The translations under genes and the position numbers were made by a program. DNA of 64,000 bases from Diabrotica undecimpunctata (taxonomy: Eukaryota; Arthropoda; Insecta; Coleoptera; Chrysomelidae). The notes beneath the pieces were generated by a model, which searched no databases, was not told the DNA's origin, and was given only the letters and a program-made list of their open reading frames with translations. Of the stretch, positions 46,790 to 64,000 are shown piece after piece. Every line of letters starts with the position of its first letter. Position 1 is the first letter of the stretch. The stretch spans positions 129,321,914-129,385,913 of the forward strand of contig NC_092809.1 in NCBI RefSeq assembly GCF_040954645.1, given 5' to 3'.

Positions 46790-48415
46790 CGAGCACAGCC
46801 GGCATCGTCTTCATCATCAAATCTTTTATTTTCTTTCTTTTTTATAAACACCTCTCTTCTTGTAGCTTTCCTAGCTGCTTGTGTTTACACCTTGTGGCTT
46901 TGGTGTTTTTTGTTTTTCTTTAATCAAAACATAATTTGGTGTGGGGGATAAAATAGTTGATCCTTGTGAAGGTCTTGAATTATTTGTCTGAGGAGGTGCC
47001 TGAAGTAGTGCAGATATATCATATTTAATTAGAAAAGTATTAAGTGAAGCAATAACTTCCGGATTTGAAGCTGTAGTGAATAAAATTTTTTCCGATGATC
47101 CCCGGACTGTTTCCAAAAAGGCTGATATTTTCTAAAGATCGTCCACTGGCTCTTCATTCCTCTGACTCGTCTGATAAAGTTATATTACGAATTTTTCTTT
47201 TCCTTATAGGTAAAGTACTTGTAAGCGAGGAAGTATCTCTTTGTGGAGAAGGAGTTCTTTATTCGTGGATGGGATCAACGGTTTCATTTTCTACTGTAGG
47301 TTGATCAGTTGTACACGATAGTTTAAATTGCCAATCTGGGAATATGTAATAAGTTCGTTGTTAAACTTAGCAGCTCTTCAATATGCTTTTTCAAACAAGC
47401 TAGCTATGTTATACAGAGTTATGACTTTTCCAGCAAACAACGGTTGCATCTCGTGTATTACAATGCACGAGACAGCATTATAATTCAATTTTCTCTACAG
47501 TATTCTATAGCTTCGACAGACTTGTGACTTGAATTACCATCAAGCAATAATAGAAACTGATTTTCAAATGATTACTGTGTATGTTTTTAAAAATGTTTTA
47601 AGAATAGAATAAAGGTTTCAGATTGCATGTATCCAAATTCATTGTAAAGAGAAAGTGTTCCATATGGGGCACCTTGAAAAAAAAGTTGCATCCGCAGCTT
47701 TTACGCAGAGAACAACGGTGACATTGGATTCCCTTTCTGCTTTTGTTAGAAAACCAACCTGTTTCGACCCTTTATGTTCTAAAATTTTAGGGAACATGGC
47801 AGGGACCGTCTATATACATATTATATATTCTCATAGGATTGATGATATATTTTTTTTGTATTTCATCTAAAACGGAAAAACTGCCTATTTTTAAGGCCTC
47901 TTGCTCTTGCAGTTGTGGTAGCTTCAGGAGTTCTAAAACAAATCTCTGGATGCCTCTTTCGAAAATTTATAAGTCAAGCCGTTCGAGCTGACGTTTTAAT
48001 TTTAGAAAACCTGTGTTTAATACCGTTCCTCTCCGCAAGATTGTAGGCTATTTCACAAATATTTTCGTCGTCATGCCGAATAGTCGGTCTTCCACCTCTA
48101 AAACATACTCCTTTAAGTATCCAATTCTTTTGGCAATGTTGTAGTAAATCAAGGCTTTTCGAATAACCTGTTGCCTAAAATTAAAGTACCGATAATTATC
48201 TGACGTCTCCCTTATGAATAAACTATTCTACTTTTAGTTCACTTACCAATACATTTTGATTTTTGGACCTTCTTTTCAAAGTACTCAAGGAAGATTAAAA
48301 AGCCTCGCAGCTCTTTTAAAAGGCATGCCATTAGAAATATGTTTTAAGACCAGTATCATTGAATTTGAATCTCATTGCTGTCTTGTTCTAACCATTATTT
48401 CTGTAAAGATGATAT
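46790..48415 (-). pseudogene. pogo-type (psq-HTH, DDE) transposase relic
   Basis: Minus strand from about 48415: MVRTRQQ then a stop, ISNGMPFKRAARLFNLP (psq helix-turn-helix). Then, after an intron-like gap, KGVCFRGGRPTIRHDDENIC, AERNGIKHRFSK, INFRKRHPEICFRTPEATTA, DEIQKKYIINPMRIYNMYID, the DDE segment LLLLDGNSSHKSVEAIEYCR, then shifted HEMQPLFAGKVITLYNIASL and FNNELITYSQIG. The order matches the pogo/jerky class in insects. Numerous stops and frameshifts; inactive. Confidence 0.78.
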
Positions 48416-48713
48416 ATCTACATTTAATTGTTATAAAAAACACTCCAGTTTGCTAAGCAAGAGTAAAATGGCCCCGGAGTATTTTGCCTCAACGTGTAGG
48501 GACCATTGTATCTAAAAAAATCTAATAAAATATAAAAACGAAAGTGATTTCTGATAATCAGAGAAACTGAAACAGATATGAAATAAACAAAAAAATACCT
48601 TTTTAAACTCCATAAAAAATTCTAGTTACTTTAATTAAAACGCCCAAAACACAACTGTTGAGAGTATTTTTATAGGTTATATTAAAACTATAGACCATCG
48701 ATATAATATACTA

Positions 48714-49157
48714 AGGATGGAACCTTTTGATATTTTTCATGTAGCTAACAAACGACGGAACTGCCGTCACATTACTAGCTACAATGTCCGACGTGAATTT
48801 GACAGGTGATTAACGTGAATGTAGTTATTCTCGATATTTTAATAAGCAGGTAACATTATGTGTTAAGTTAATAATTTTATGTATTCTGTTCGTTAAATGA
48901 ATAAATTCGTTAAATTTTTAATATTTTGCATCCAGTCACATCAGTGGCGTGCGATGCGCAACTACGTTCCTGTAAAATATATGTTTTTATGTTATAAAAA
49001 TATAATTTTTTAATTTTATAATGTTACACTTCATTATATCTTTTATTCAAATGTAAATATCAACGAAAATAAATAATTATTGTACATTTCGGAAACAAAA
49101 GTTGGCCACTGTTACTAGCTACTTTGGACCCAAGTATTTATTCATAGGTTCCATCCT
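48714..49157. mobile_element. TA-flanked MITE nested in the pogo element
   Basis: Perfect inverted ends AGGATGGAACCT / AGGTTCCATCCT, each flanked by TA (48712-48713 and 49158-49159). The 444-bp interior does not code. Tc1/mariner-type by its target site. Confidence 0.78.
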
Positions 49158-49311
49158 TAATAGATCATATCCATGCTATAAACTATTATGCTTCGCACAT
49201 TATAGCTTCGTACATAGGTGGCGTTAGTAGTACTCAATATAATAAAGCTAAATGGCGGTTTTATGAAAATTATGGTAAATGTGTTAGGGGCCATTTTATC
49301 CGACGTATCCT

Positions 49312-51139
49312 TATATAAATAAAGGAAGTTTTTAAACGCACTTTGCCCGATTATTGAGTGCTATCTTTGCGAAACACTCCTAAGGCTTTTAATTATATTA
49401 TTAAATAAGGGATGTAAATGAAGGGAATATAAATTATAATAATTATATTATATAAGAATTTCGAAGGGAGGAACTTTTCGAAGTAAAACCTTTTTTAAAG
49501 TGAAATTATTCCTTTAAAAATAAATAGGTACTGACTTTTGGCAGGGAGAAATTTATACTTATTTTTATCGCAACGATATTTTAGGTTGTGTTTATTTTAT
49601 TGCAGTTTTTTTGTACATATTTATAACATACAATAAAAATTTAAAAACTTATCCAAAACAAAATTTCAATATATTGCAGAGAAGGTTTATAAAAATATGT
49701 TAAGCAGGGTTAATATAATAAGATTATTAAATGGTTTTTTACATTCAACAAGAGGAACAGAGGCTTACAAGATAGGCTAATAAGTAGCAGATTACTAACA
49801 TATTGTACTATTTTAACAACTACTAAAAATTTGATTCTAGCTTTTTTTAAAAAGATATAATTAAAAAGAAGACAGAAAGTGGTTTTAAAACACAACATTT
49901 CATAGAAATATTCGAATAATAACACGAGTAATGCACCTTTTAACCCTTCGCGCTTACCTACAATAGATGGCTCATCCCGAGACAATATATGTTCAAATAA
50001 CCTCGAAAAACGTTCTCATCGACCAAATATTTGCATGACGAGGTTGAGTATTGAGATAGAAAAAACGTTACTAATGAAATAAGTTGTACATAAACAAAAA
50101 TTGAGAGAATTATATTTTATACAATTTTGATCTACATGCTACAACCAATAATATCGTGAGGTCGTACACGTTTGATGCATGTCCACGCTGTCAACGTTTT
50201 CGAGCATACACTTGTGTTCTTTATCAACACCAATAATTCTTGATGATAAAAAAGTTTGATCGCCACGTTTTTTTTTTACTGTAACAATATTATTTTTGGT
50301 TATAGCTTCTCCACTTGAGCCTTTGTCCACGAGACAAGTTCGTTCCTGTTTATGACCTGCTGCTGATGATGTCAGCGCCTAGGGTTCGTTGTCTGGGGCT
50401 TGTCATAGGTGTAAGACCTTAAATGAGTGTAACACAAAAAATCAAAGAAATCAAAATGGTATAAAATATAAGTCTCTCGATTTTTGTTTTTTGTACAGAG
50501 AGAATTCAATAATTATCCTTAGTCACTATTTTTCCCCTTAAATAGGAAAATAATGACTGCTCGAAAAAATTTACAAAGAAGAAATTGTAGGAAATTGGAA
50601 TTGCAACAAAGTTAAAAATGGATGAGATATTGAACAAAGCCAATCTCTGCAAGGTCTTATGCTCGCGCGTTTACCGGATACGTACGACCTTAAATATTGA
50701 TTTTAGCAAAAAAACGAAAGAGATTGTATAAAATATAATTCTCCCCATTTATAATAAACGAGATAATTCAATAATTATGCTTTGTCGCTATTTTCCCTCT
50801 TAACTCAAAAAGTATCGAACACACGAAAAAATGTACAAAGAAGAAAGTGTATGAAATTGCATTTGTGAAAATTTCACTACTTACCATTTTTGTCGAAAAG
50901 TTGAAAATGTCGGAGACATTGAGCAAAAACGGTTCAAACATTTAAGATAGCGGCTAATGCGAGGGCTTAATTCAGTCGCGATTTTAAATTTACACTAGTA
51001 TTGACCCCTAAAGGTTATTAAAAGTTGGTAAAATTTGGGGTAGCTCGCCTTGCAAGGTTAGGTCTTTTTTTTCATCTAACCCGACTGGACTAAAATAATA
51101 TCATAAAGTTCTAATCATAAAGTTCTAGGATATTTAATT
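49312..51139. other. unassigned stretch with a diverged tandem duplication
   Basis: No gene. Two related blocks of about 250-280 bp (about 50410-50650 and 50690-50940) share GACCTTAAAT, GTATAAAATATAA, GAATTCAATAATTAT/GATAATTCAATAATTAT, GTCACTATTTTT, CGAAAAAA.TTTACAAAGAAGAAA and GAGATATTGAACAAA-like segments. A piggyBac-like end TTAACCCTTCGCGCTTACC lies near 49940 without a visible partner. Confidence 0.55.
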
Positions 51140-51790
51140 GTTTTATGCGTTCCATGATACCCATTCCAGAATTCTGGAAACCTCTATCAACTGGTACAGG
51201 TGTAATGGATGGCTACCATATATTTTTTTTTTTTTCGGGTAATTTGGTAATCTCCAAAAAGTGCTTAACGCTACAATCTAGTGTCTCACAGTCGTTCAAA
51301 ACATGGTTGACTGTTTCGGGCTCTGCGCCACAGATTCTGCAACTAAAGATTCCGCATATCCAGTAGGGAAGACTATTATGATTTTAAGCCGATCCATGCT
51401 TATTTTCCGCAATACGTAAGTCCTACTAGTACTTGGGCTGTCTAATATACCTTGTGTCATGTGTTTAGCTGTGTATACTTTTCCCGTGATAGTTATATTG
51501 AGTTCGGGTCCAAACTGCCATCTGGTCGCGATCCGAAGTATTTTGTAGCTTAACCTCTTTTAACGAGTTCTTTCTGATTATCTGGCACATATACCAGTGT
51601 GACACTATTGGCTCAGCTGGTCTGTCGAGTTTTTCTCGGGATTCCCACTCTTACGTACATTTCCACCATTACTATAAATTCCTGCACTCGTCCTTCTGCA
51701 ACTTTCTAGCCTTCTCTGTATTTTGTGTTGTATGTTCCCTCTTGTGGGCTGTGGACGTGTGTCCACATGGAAAGGTATTTTGGCCTATAT
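51140..51790 (-). pseudogene. non-LTR C-terminal relic with zinc knuckle-like motif
   Basis: Minus strand: CRICGAEPETVNHVLNDCE in frame near 51290-51350, the C-x2-C-x8-H-x4-C tail of RNase H-bearing non-LTR elements. It is preceded upstream (to 51790) by WESREKLDRPAEPIVSHWYM and similar stretches with stops. 51791-52169 shows nothing. Confidence 0.6.
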
Positions 51791-52169
51791 TTGGCTAGTC
51801 TAGCCTCCAAAACAGCCTACTATGTAATTTATAATATAACATAATGAACACCACTACGTTACTCATAGAAACATTCCATAATATCCCATTCCCTCTTACA
51901 ACGATGTATAGAGGAGGGAAATCCAGTAGCTGCTGTGATTTGTCTCTCAGATCATCTATAATTAGTTTGTTCTGTCAAAGCTAGCAAGTTTTTTACCTTT
52001 ACTTAATTTTAGGATGGCACTTGCTGCATCTTTGGCCACAATACCACTGATGCCTTGTTGCTTTTACTACTACCTTAAATCCAACATAACATGTATGCTT
52101 TTAATCCAATGAGATTCATAACATCAAGGATTGGATAGGACTAGATCTCCAAATAATAAGAGAAGTCTA

Positions 52170-52236
52170 AAATAGAGATGAATTTTCATACATCATCGCC
52201 AACATCCATTAGAGACGGCACCTAAAGAAGAAGAGA
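52170..52236 (+). mobile_element. very short non-LTR 3' end
   Basis: A short remnant ending CATCGCCAACATCCATTAG and an AAGAAGAAG tail: the extreme 3' end of the YLGHV family (IANI plus tail). Confidence 0.5.
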
Positions 52237-52399
52237 GGTTATAGTTCTATCTAGCTGTTTCAAGTAAACTTGAAGCTAGTGTTACTCCACGGTACTTTAC
52301 TTCTGGGTGCTTATGTTAATCTCATCATTTGTACTGTTTTATATTGTTTTTTGGTCTGTTTTTGAAAATATGGTCTTAGTTAAAGTATTTCTTTGGTCC

Positions 52400-53235
52400 A
52401 TTTATCATTTATTTGTTTTATCTTGTTTTTCTAAAATCTCCATCTGTATTCGATTACTCTTTTCTATTACACCTGTAATATTAATATCTGTATTTATTTC
52501 GTGCATTTGTCTGTCTATTGATTTTTGCATTTTTCTAAGTTGATTCATATTTTCTTTGAAGAGGCCGTATTTGTATACGTTTTGAGCATCGAAAAACTCA
52601 TTGATTGAACGTGTTGGTTGTAAAATCCTAAGCAGATTGTTGTTCCGAAAATAAATCAGCTTATGCGTCGGCTCGATAACTCAACAGACTGAAAGGTGAC
52701 TAGTTTACTTGGTTCACGGTTTGAATATAAAGAAATATTTCAAACGCAGTGTATACTGCGAAGAGTACTAGGGTTAGATATATGATTTTACGGCTCATCA
52801 ACGTTCATTCACTAATTTTTACGAGAAAACATTAGGACGCAAGAACATATACCTACTTTGCTTTGAAGAGATAAATAAGACAGAACAGTATAGAAAACTA
52901 CAGAAGATTGACTTCTTTTATTACTGTAGTGGCAGAGTGATATTTAACATTTATTTTGTCTTTCTGTTGGTCATTGTTTAGTACTCCTAAAGTTTGTATT
53001 CTGTTTTCCTTACTCAGTTCTTCCAAAGTCTTTATTTCTTCATCACCAAACCAGGATAATCCTTCAGCAATAAAAGTAGAAGCGGAATTATCGACACACT
53101 GTTGTCGTGTTATTAGCATGTGTTGCGCATTAGTGTTAGTTACATCCAACTTTAGAAAACTCTAAATCCAAATTATCCAGTTTTGCCATCAAGTGTTTTG
53201 TTATTAATTCCGGGAATTCCAAGGTTTGATTGGGT
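52400..53235 (-). pseudogene. unrecognised coding-like region, two blocks
   Basis: Block 1 (about 53235-52898, minus) reads EFPELITKHLMAKLDNLDLE, then after a +1 shift VTNTNAQHMLITRQQCVDNS, ASTFIAEGLSWFGDEEIKTL and VKYHSATTVIKEVNLL, then a stop. Block 2 (about 52681-52400, minus) is a stop-free stretch of some 90 codons: LIYFRNNNLLRILQPTRSIN, FDAQNVYKYGLFKENMNQLR, KSIDRQMHEINTDINITGVI, then a stop. Both are rich in charged and polar residues with heptad-like spacing, unlike random AT-rich DNA, but I do not recognise a family. It could be a retropseudogene, a transposon accessory protein, or exons of an unknown gene. Confidence 0.35.
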
Positions 53236-53931
53236 ATCATGGGGTTTCTAATGACTCCTCAAGATCGATTGTCAGAACTCTATTAGGCACAGCATCCGTA
53301 AAAATAAAGATTACCAGTGCTGAAAGCTAAGATTCTTGTCGTACACCAGATGAAGTCCAATAAGAGACCTAGAAACCAGAACATTTATATGAATATGTTG
53401 AGTTAATATGATTTAATACTAATGATGCGATTTGATGAGCTATATACCTGATTAAAATGTATTATATAATGCTATTGATAATAAAACAAAAATAATTGTA
53501 AATAAATTGATAAAACTAGATATAAAACTTGCACTTGAAACTTTAATCAAAATCCCTCATGTGTTGACTCACAATATTATTGCCCCAACTTGTATTTTCT
53601 CATAATGTTTATACTTGTAATGGATATATTAAACACAGCTAAAACATTCTCTCACTTTCAAAACCGACATTTTGTATATTAATTAGTTTAGTTTTTAAAG
53701 GAATTGTATTTTACGAATGTAAATATTTGCAGATAATAAAATATACATTAATTTTCTGTGTAGATATATATTTTTAATGTAACCCATGGATCCACTAAAT
53801 AACTAATGTATGCGGGTATTGCTAACGCTTGTTGTAAACACGGCTTAACCGAATGACAAAATAGACAGCGTGACAATGGCACACAAGGGTAAGATGACAA
53901 GGGCATAGCGTAGGCATCATAGACGTATATA

Positions 53932-54715
53932 CAGTATACTCCCTTTATAACGAACACGGTTATTACGAGGTTTCGCTTATAACGAGGTACATTAGATGTC
54001 CCGTGAAATTTCTATTGAACTATAACCCTTTATAGCAAGGTAAATTTGCTTATAACGAGAGAAAATAAGATTGCAAAACGTGTTTTTTACGTTTTGGCCC
54101 GGCCGTAGCTATAAATAAATATCCTTTTTAACTGCGTGCCGCCCGCAATAAACTTCTTACAATTTATGATTCTTAGTCGGAAATGTAAAATTTATGATTT
54201 ACAAGTGTCATTGTATTGGGTTGACCATTCACACCTAATAATATGGGTCCTAATAGACAAGATGTAGAAAGTGTTTTAAAGGTTGTCAGAAACTTTATCC
54301 AAGGACAAAACGCAAATGAAGAAGCATAAAACTGTTTCACATCTTTAGAAAATATGATAGATAGAATACTGGACAATTTAAAGCAGTCAAAAATGACAAA
54401 ATACCTTTATACGCTTTATACATATTTACAAAATACAGATTTTTTGTTTTAACAGTAAAAGTAAACAACTCTTTTTTGTTTTAATGCATTTCATTGACAA
54501 TAAAAGTAAACAACTTTGTTTTAAAAACGCCATTCAAACAATATTTATTAGCATCTTATATTGCTCCGAATGGCTTCACTATAGAAAGTTAATGTTTTAG
54601 AAAACTACATATTCATATGTATGCACAATATTATTGTTGTTGGATATAACGAGATCCGCTTATAACGAGGTAATTAGTCTGCCATTTCAGTTCTCGTTAT
54701 AGAGGGAGTCTACTG
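53932..54715 (+). mobile_element. Tigger/pogo element, internally deleted
   Basis: Ends CAGTATACTCCCTTTATAACG and, inward from the right, CAGTAGACTCCCTCTATAACG are flanked by TA (53930-53931, 54716-54717). The plus strand still reads VVRNFIQGQNANEEA, a stop, then NCFTSLENMIDRILDNLKQS, the C-terminal tail of Tigger-type transposases. GCTTATAACGAGGTA-type repeats recur near both ends. 53236-53929 holds no other feature. Confidence 0.85.
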
Positions 54716-54772
54716 TATTAACATAGATTAAATGGATATGACCATGCCCTCACATCGCTCTTGCAGAATGGT

Positions 54773-54999
54773 CAGTGGCGGATACACAGGACAAAGTGAT
54801 GGGGAAATTTCACCCCCCCCCCCAACATGGGCCTTAAAAAAAACAAACAAACAAAACTATATTAGCTGACATGAAACTTAAACCACAAATAGACAAATTC
54901 AACCCAATAAACCCGCTAGTTAGAAAAATTGGCAAAAAACGCTAGTTGGCGTTTCATTGAGTGCTCCCCCCCCCCTAAGACAAATGTAGATACCCACTG
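54773..54999. mobile_element. small CAGTGG-ended MITE with poly-C tracts
   Basis: CAGTGGCGGATAC at the left and CAGTGGGTATCTAC inward from the right, enclosing two runs of ten or more C. No clear target duplication, so the family is uncertain (hAT-like by ends). Confidence 0.5.
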
Positions 55000-55004
55000 G
55001 TTCA

Positions 55005-55210
55005 ATATGACATATGCTGTATGGCACGGATCCACGTTTTGTTGAAACTACATATCGTTGGTGTCCACATCATCTCATTCGGGCCAAAAGAAGTTGATAA
55101 TCATCGGTGACGGCCTGACCAATGTCGTTATCAAAGAAATATGAACCAATGACGCTGCCAGCCCAAAATCCACAACAAACCACTTTTTCAGGATGCATTA
55201 GACGCTTTTG
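55005..55210 (-). pseudogene. mariner/IS630-like transposase fragment
   Basis: Minus strand: RLMHPEKVVCCGFWAGSVIG, SYFFDNDIGQAVT, then shifted DTNDM, a stop, and FQQNVDPCHTA. This matches the region around the second catalytic Asp of mariner-like enzymes, where the usual motif is DDMWFQQDGATCHTA; the Asp appears to be changed to Asn-Val here. Fragment only. Confidence 0.65.
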
Positions 55211-55267
55211 AATCTCATTCGCGCGTACTATCGAAATGGTCATACACGCAAACATACATTCATATAC

Positions 55268-55269
<2 letters not shown>

Positions 55270-55352
<83 letters not shown>
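55270..55352. repeat. TA microsatellite
   Basis: About 80 bp of TA with one or two CA interruptions, beside the mariner-like fragment. Confidence 0.9.
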
Positions 55353-55353
<1 letters not shown>

Positions 55354-55862
55354 TTAAAAAGAATTACCCACCCACTGATTCAGTCAGGTAAAAAAAATAT
55401 GTAATTTTTTCTATGTATTTTCTTTCCGGACAGGGGGGTGCAACTGCGGCACCCATGTTGGTAACAATGTAGCTGAACTTAAGTTTTAAAGGAAAAATAG
55501 AGTTGTACTATTAAAGCAATCATCGGTCTCCAAAAAGCTATTAAATTATTGATCAAGCACTAATTTTCCAAAGAATGAGCTGCATGATAGTAGCCATGAA
55601 GACTACTTGAAATTTCAACTTGCACAATATCCTCTTTCAATTTTTAAACATGGTCTGTTTCGAAAATCGGAAAAATCAAAATTGTACAACTTTCAAGAAT
55701 TAACACAGATTTCTTCTACTTTCAAATACATACGTGGATTTCATTGATGGAGGATTTCTCTTTCATAAAGTTTTTGGTCACAAAAACAAACGTTTGATAT
55801 AATTTTAAATACTTTGGTAGGTATATTTCCAAAATAAAAAATATTACATAATGTAAATTGAA

Positions 55863-55868
55863 TTTATT
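55863..55868 (-). other. candidate PIGS polyadenylation signal
   Basis: AATAAA on the minus strand, about 70 nt after the PIGS stop codon. Confidence 0.55.
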
Positions 55869-55936
55869 TTGTAGAAAAATTTACAAAGCATATATTTAAG
55901 TTCTAAATGACACATATCACGTACGATGAAAACAAA

Positions 55937-63652
<7,716 letters not shown>

Positions 63653-64000
63653 TCTTTATTTTTCATTTATATAATTTGTTGTTATTATTTATAATTATTT
63701 ATTTTTTTTAAACGGTAGACCTAATCTAACCTCACATTATAAATACGTACCGCTTTGACATTAAAATTCCGATGTCATCTGCAATGAATCATACCTAAAC
63801 ATGCTTTTTGTATTGATTGAATTTTCGTTATACAGAAAATTGTATTTATGTATTTAAAGTTCTTCTATTAAGTAAACCTCAGTTTTTTATTGTAAAATAA
63901 AATATTGTTTTTTTATTATTCCTAATGCCCTAATTAACAATTATATAGGCAGCGCAGAATTAAGAAAAATATATGCCCAGGCTCGCCCTTCACCCTTTCT
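63653..64000. other. PIGS upstream flank
   Basis: AT-rich sequence upstream of the PIGS start codon. The promoter and 5' UTR must begin here, but no defined element could be supported. Confidence 0.5.

Larger units (their letters stand above)
46410..49311 (-). mobile_element. pogo-superfamily transposon with decayed transposase
   Basis: Imperfect inverted ends share the core AAAATGG-CCC: GAGTGGGCAAAATGGTCCCT at the left, and CGGATAAAATGGCCCC reading in from the right. TA flanks both ends. Repeats of AAAATGGCCCC-like sequence also occur sub-terminally (46618, 48466). The minus strand encodes a pogo-type transposase relic. A separate TA-flanked MITE is nested near the right end. Confidence 0.75.

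Noticed and set aside
54810..54985. Runs of ten or more C as regulatory quadruplex sites
   Set aside because: They lie inside a small CAGTGG-ended MITE and look like element sequence or slippage tracts.

Overview
The window is animal nuclear DNA, most probably from an insect with a large, transposon-rich genome. The evidence is AT-rich sequence, spliced genes with GT/AG introns, insect-like versions of conserved proteins, and dense remnants of Tc1/mariner, pogo/Tigger, hAT, piggyBac, P/THAP, Mutator-like, Helitron and non-LTR elements. A beetle is a plausible guess but the sequence does not prove it. No rRNA, tRNA, CRISPR array or operon-like cluster was seen.

Three host genes can be supported. 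(1) The 5' end of an ATAD1/Msp1 (Drosophila nmd) gene lies on the minus strand: exons at 2293-2459 and 444-661, with the rest beyond the left edge. (2) A complete TM9SF4 gene lies on the plus strand: ten coding exons from 13980 to 40337, 630 codons spread over 26 kb, with introns filled by transposon debris. (3) A PIGS gene (GPI-transamidase subunit PIG-S) lies on the minus strand: four coding exons from 63652 down to 55937. All its splice phases agree, but it encodes only about 382 residues because roughly 170 residues of the luminal domain are absent from inside one continuous exon. TM9SF4 and PIGS are convergent.

Layout. 1-2.5 kb: ATAD1 with a hAT-type MITE in intron 1. 2.65-5.93 kb: a P-element-like transposon with perfect 9-bp flanking repeats and a THAP-domain remnant, inserted just upstream of ATAD1 and itself containing a nested element. 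6-7.6 kb: hAT and reverse-transcriptase scraps. 7.65-10.48 kb: a Mutator-like element containing a CR1/Jockey-type 3' fragment. 10.5-13.9 kb: mostly unassigned. 14-40 kb: TM9SF4, whose introns carry a hAT transposase remnant, a second P-like copy, many non-LTR fragments, a Tc1 DD34E element, a piggyBac MITE and a pogo-type MITE. 40.3-55.9 kb: intergenic, with a Helitron helicase relic, RNase H-bearing non-LTR relics, a 517-bp TA array, a pogo-type transposase relic, a Tigger relic and one unrecognised coding-like stretch. 55.9-63.7 kb: PIGS, with non-LTR fragments, a solo LTR and a probable piggyBac relic.

The genes are not functionally linked: mitochondrial outer-membrane quality control, endomembrane nonaspanin, and GPI anchoring in the ER. 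I did not find a new biological system. The items most worth a second look are the PIGS deletion, the P-like element beside ATAD1, the two exactly datable nested retroelement insertions, and the unassigned coding-like region at 52.3-53.2 kb.
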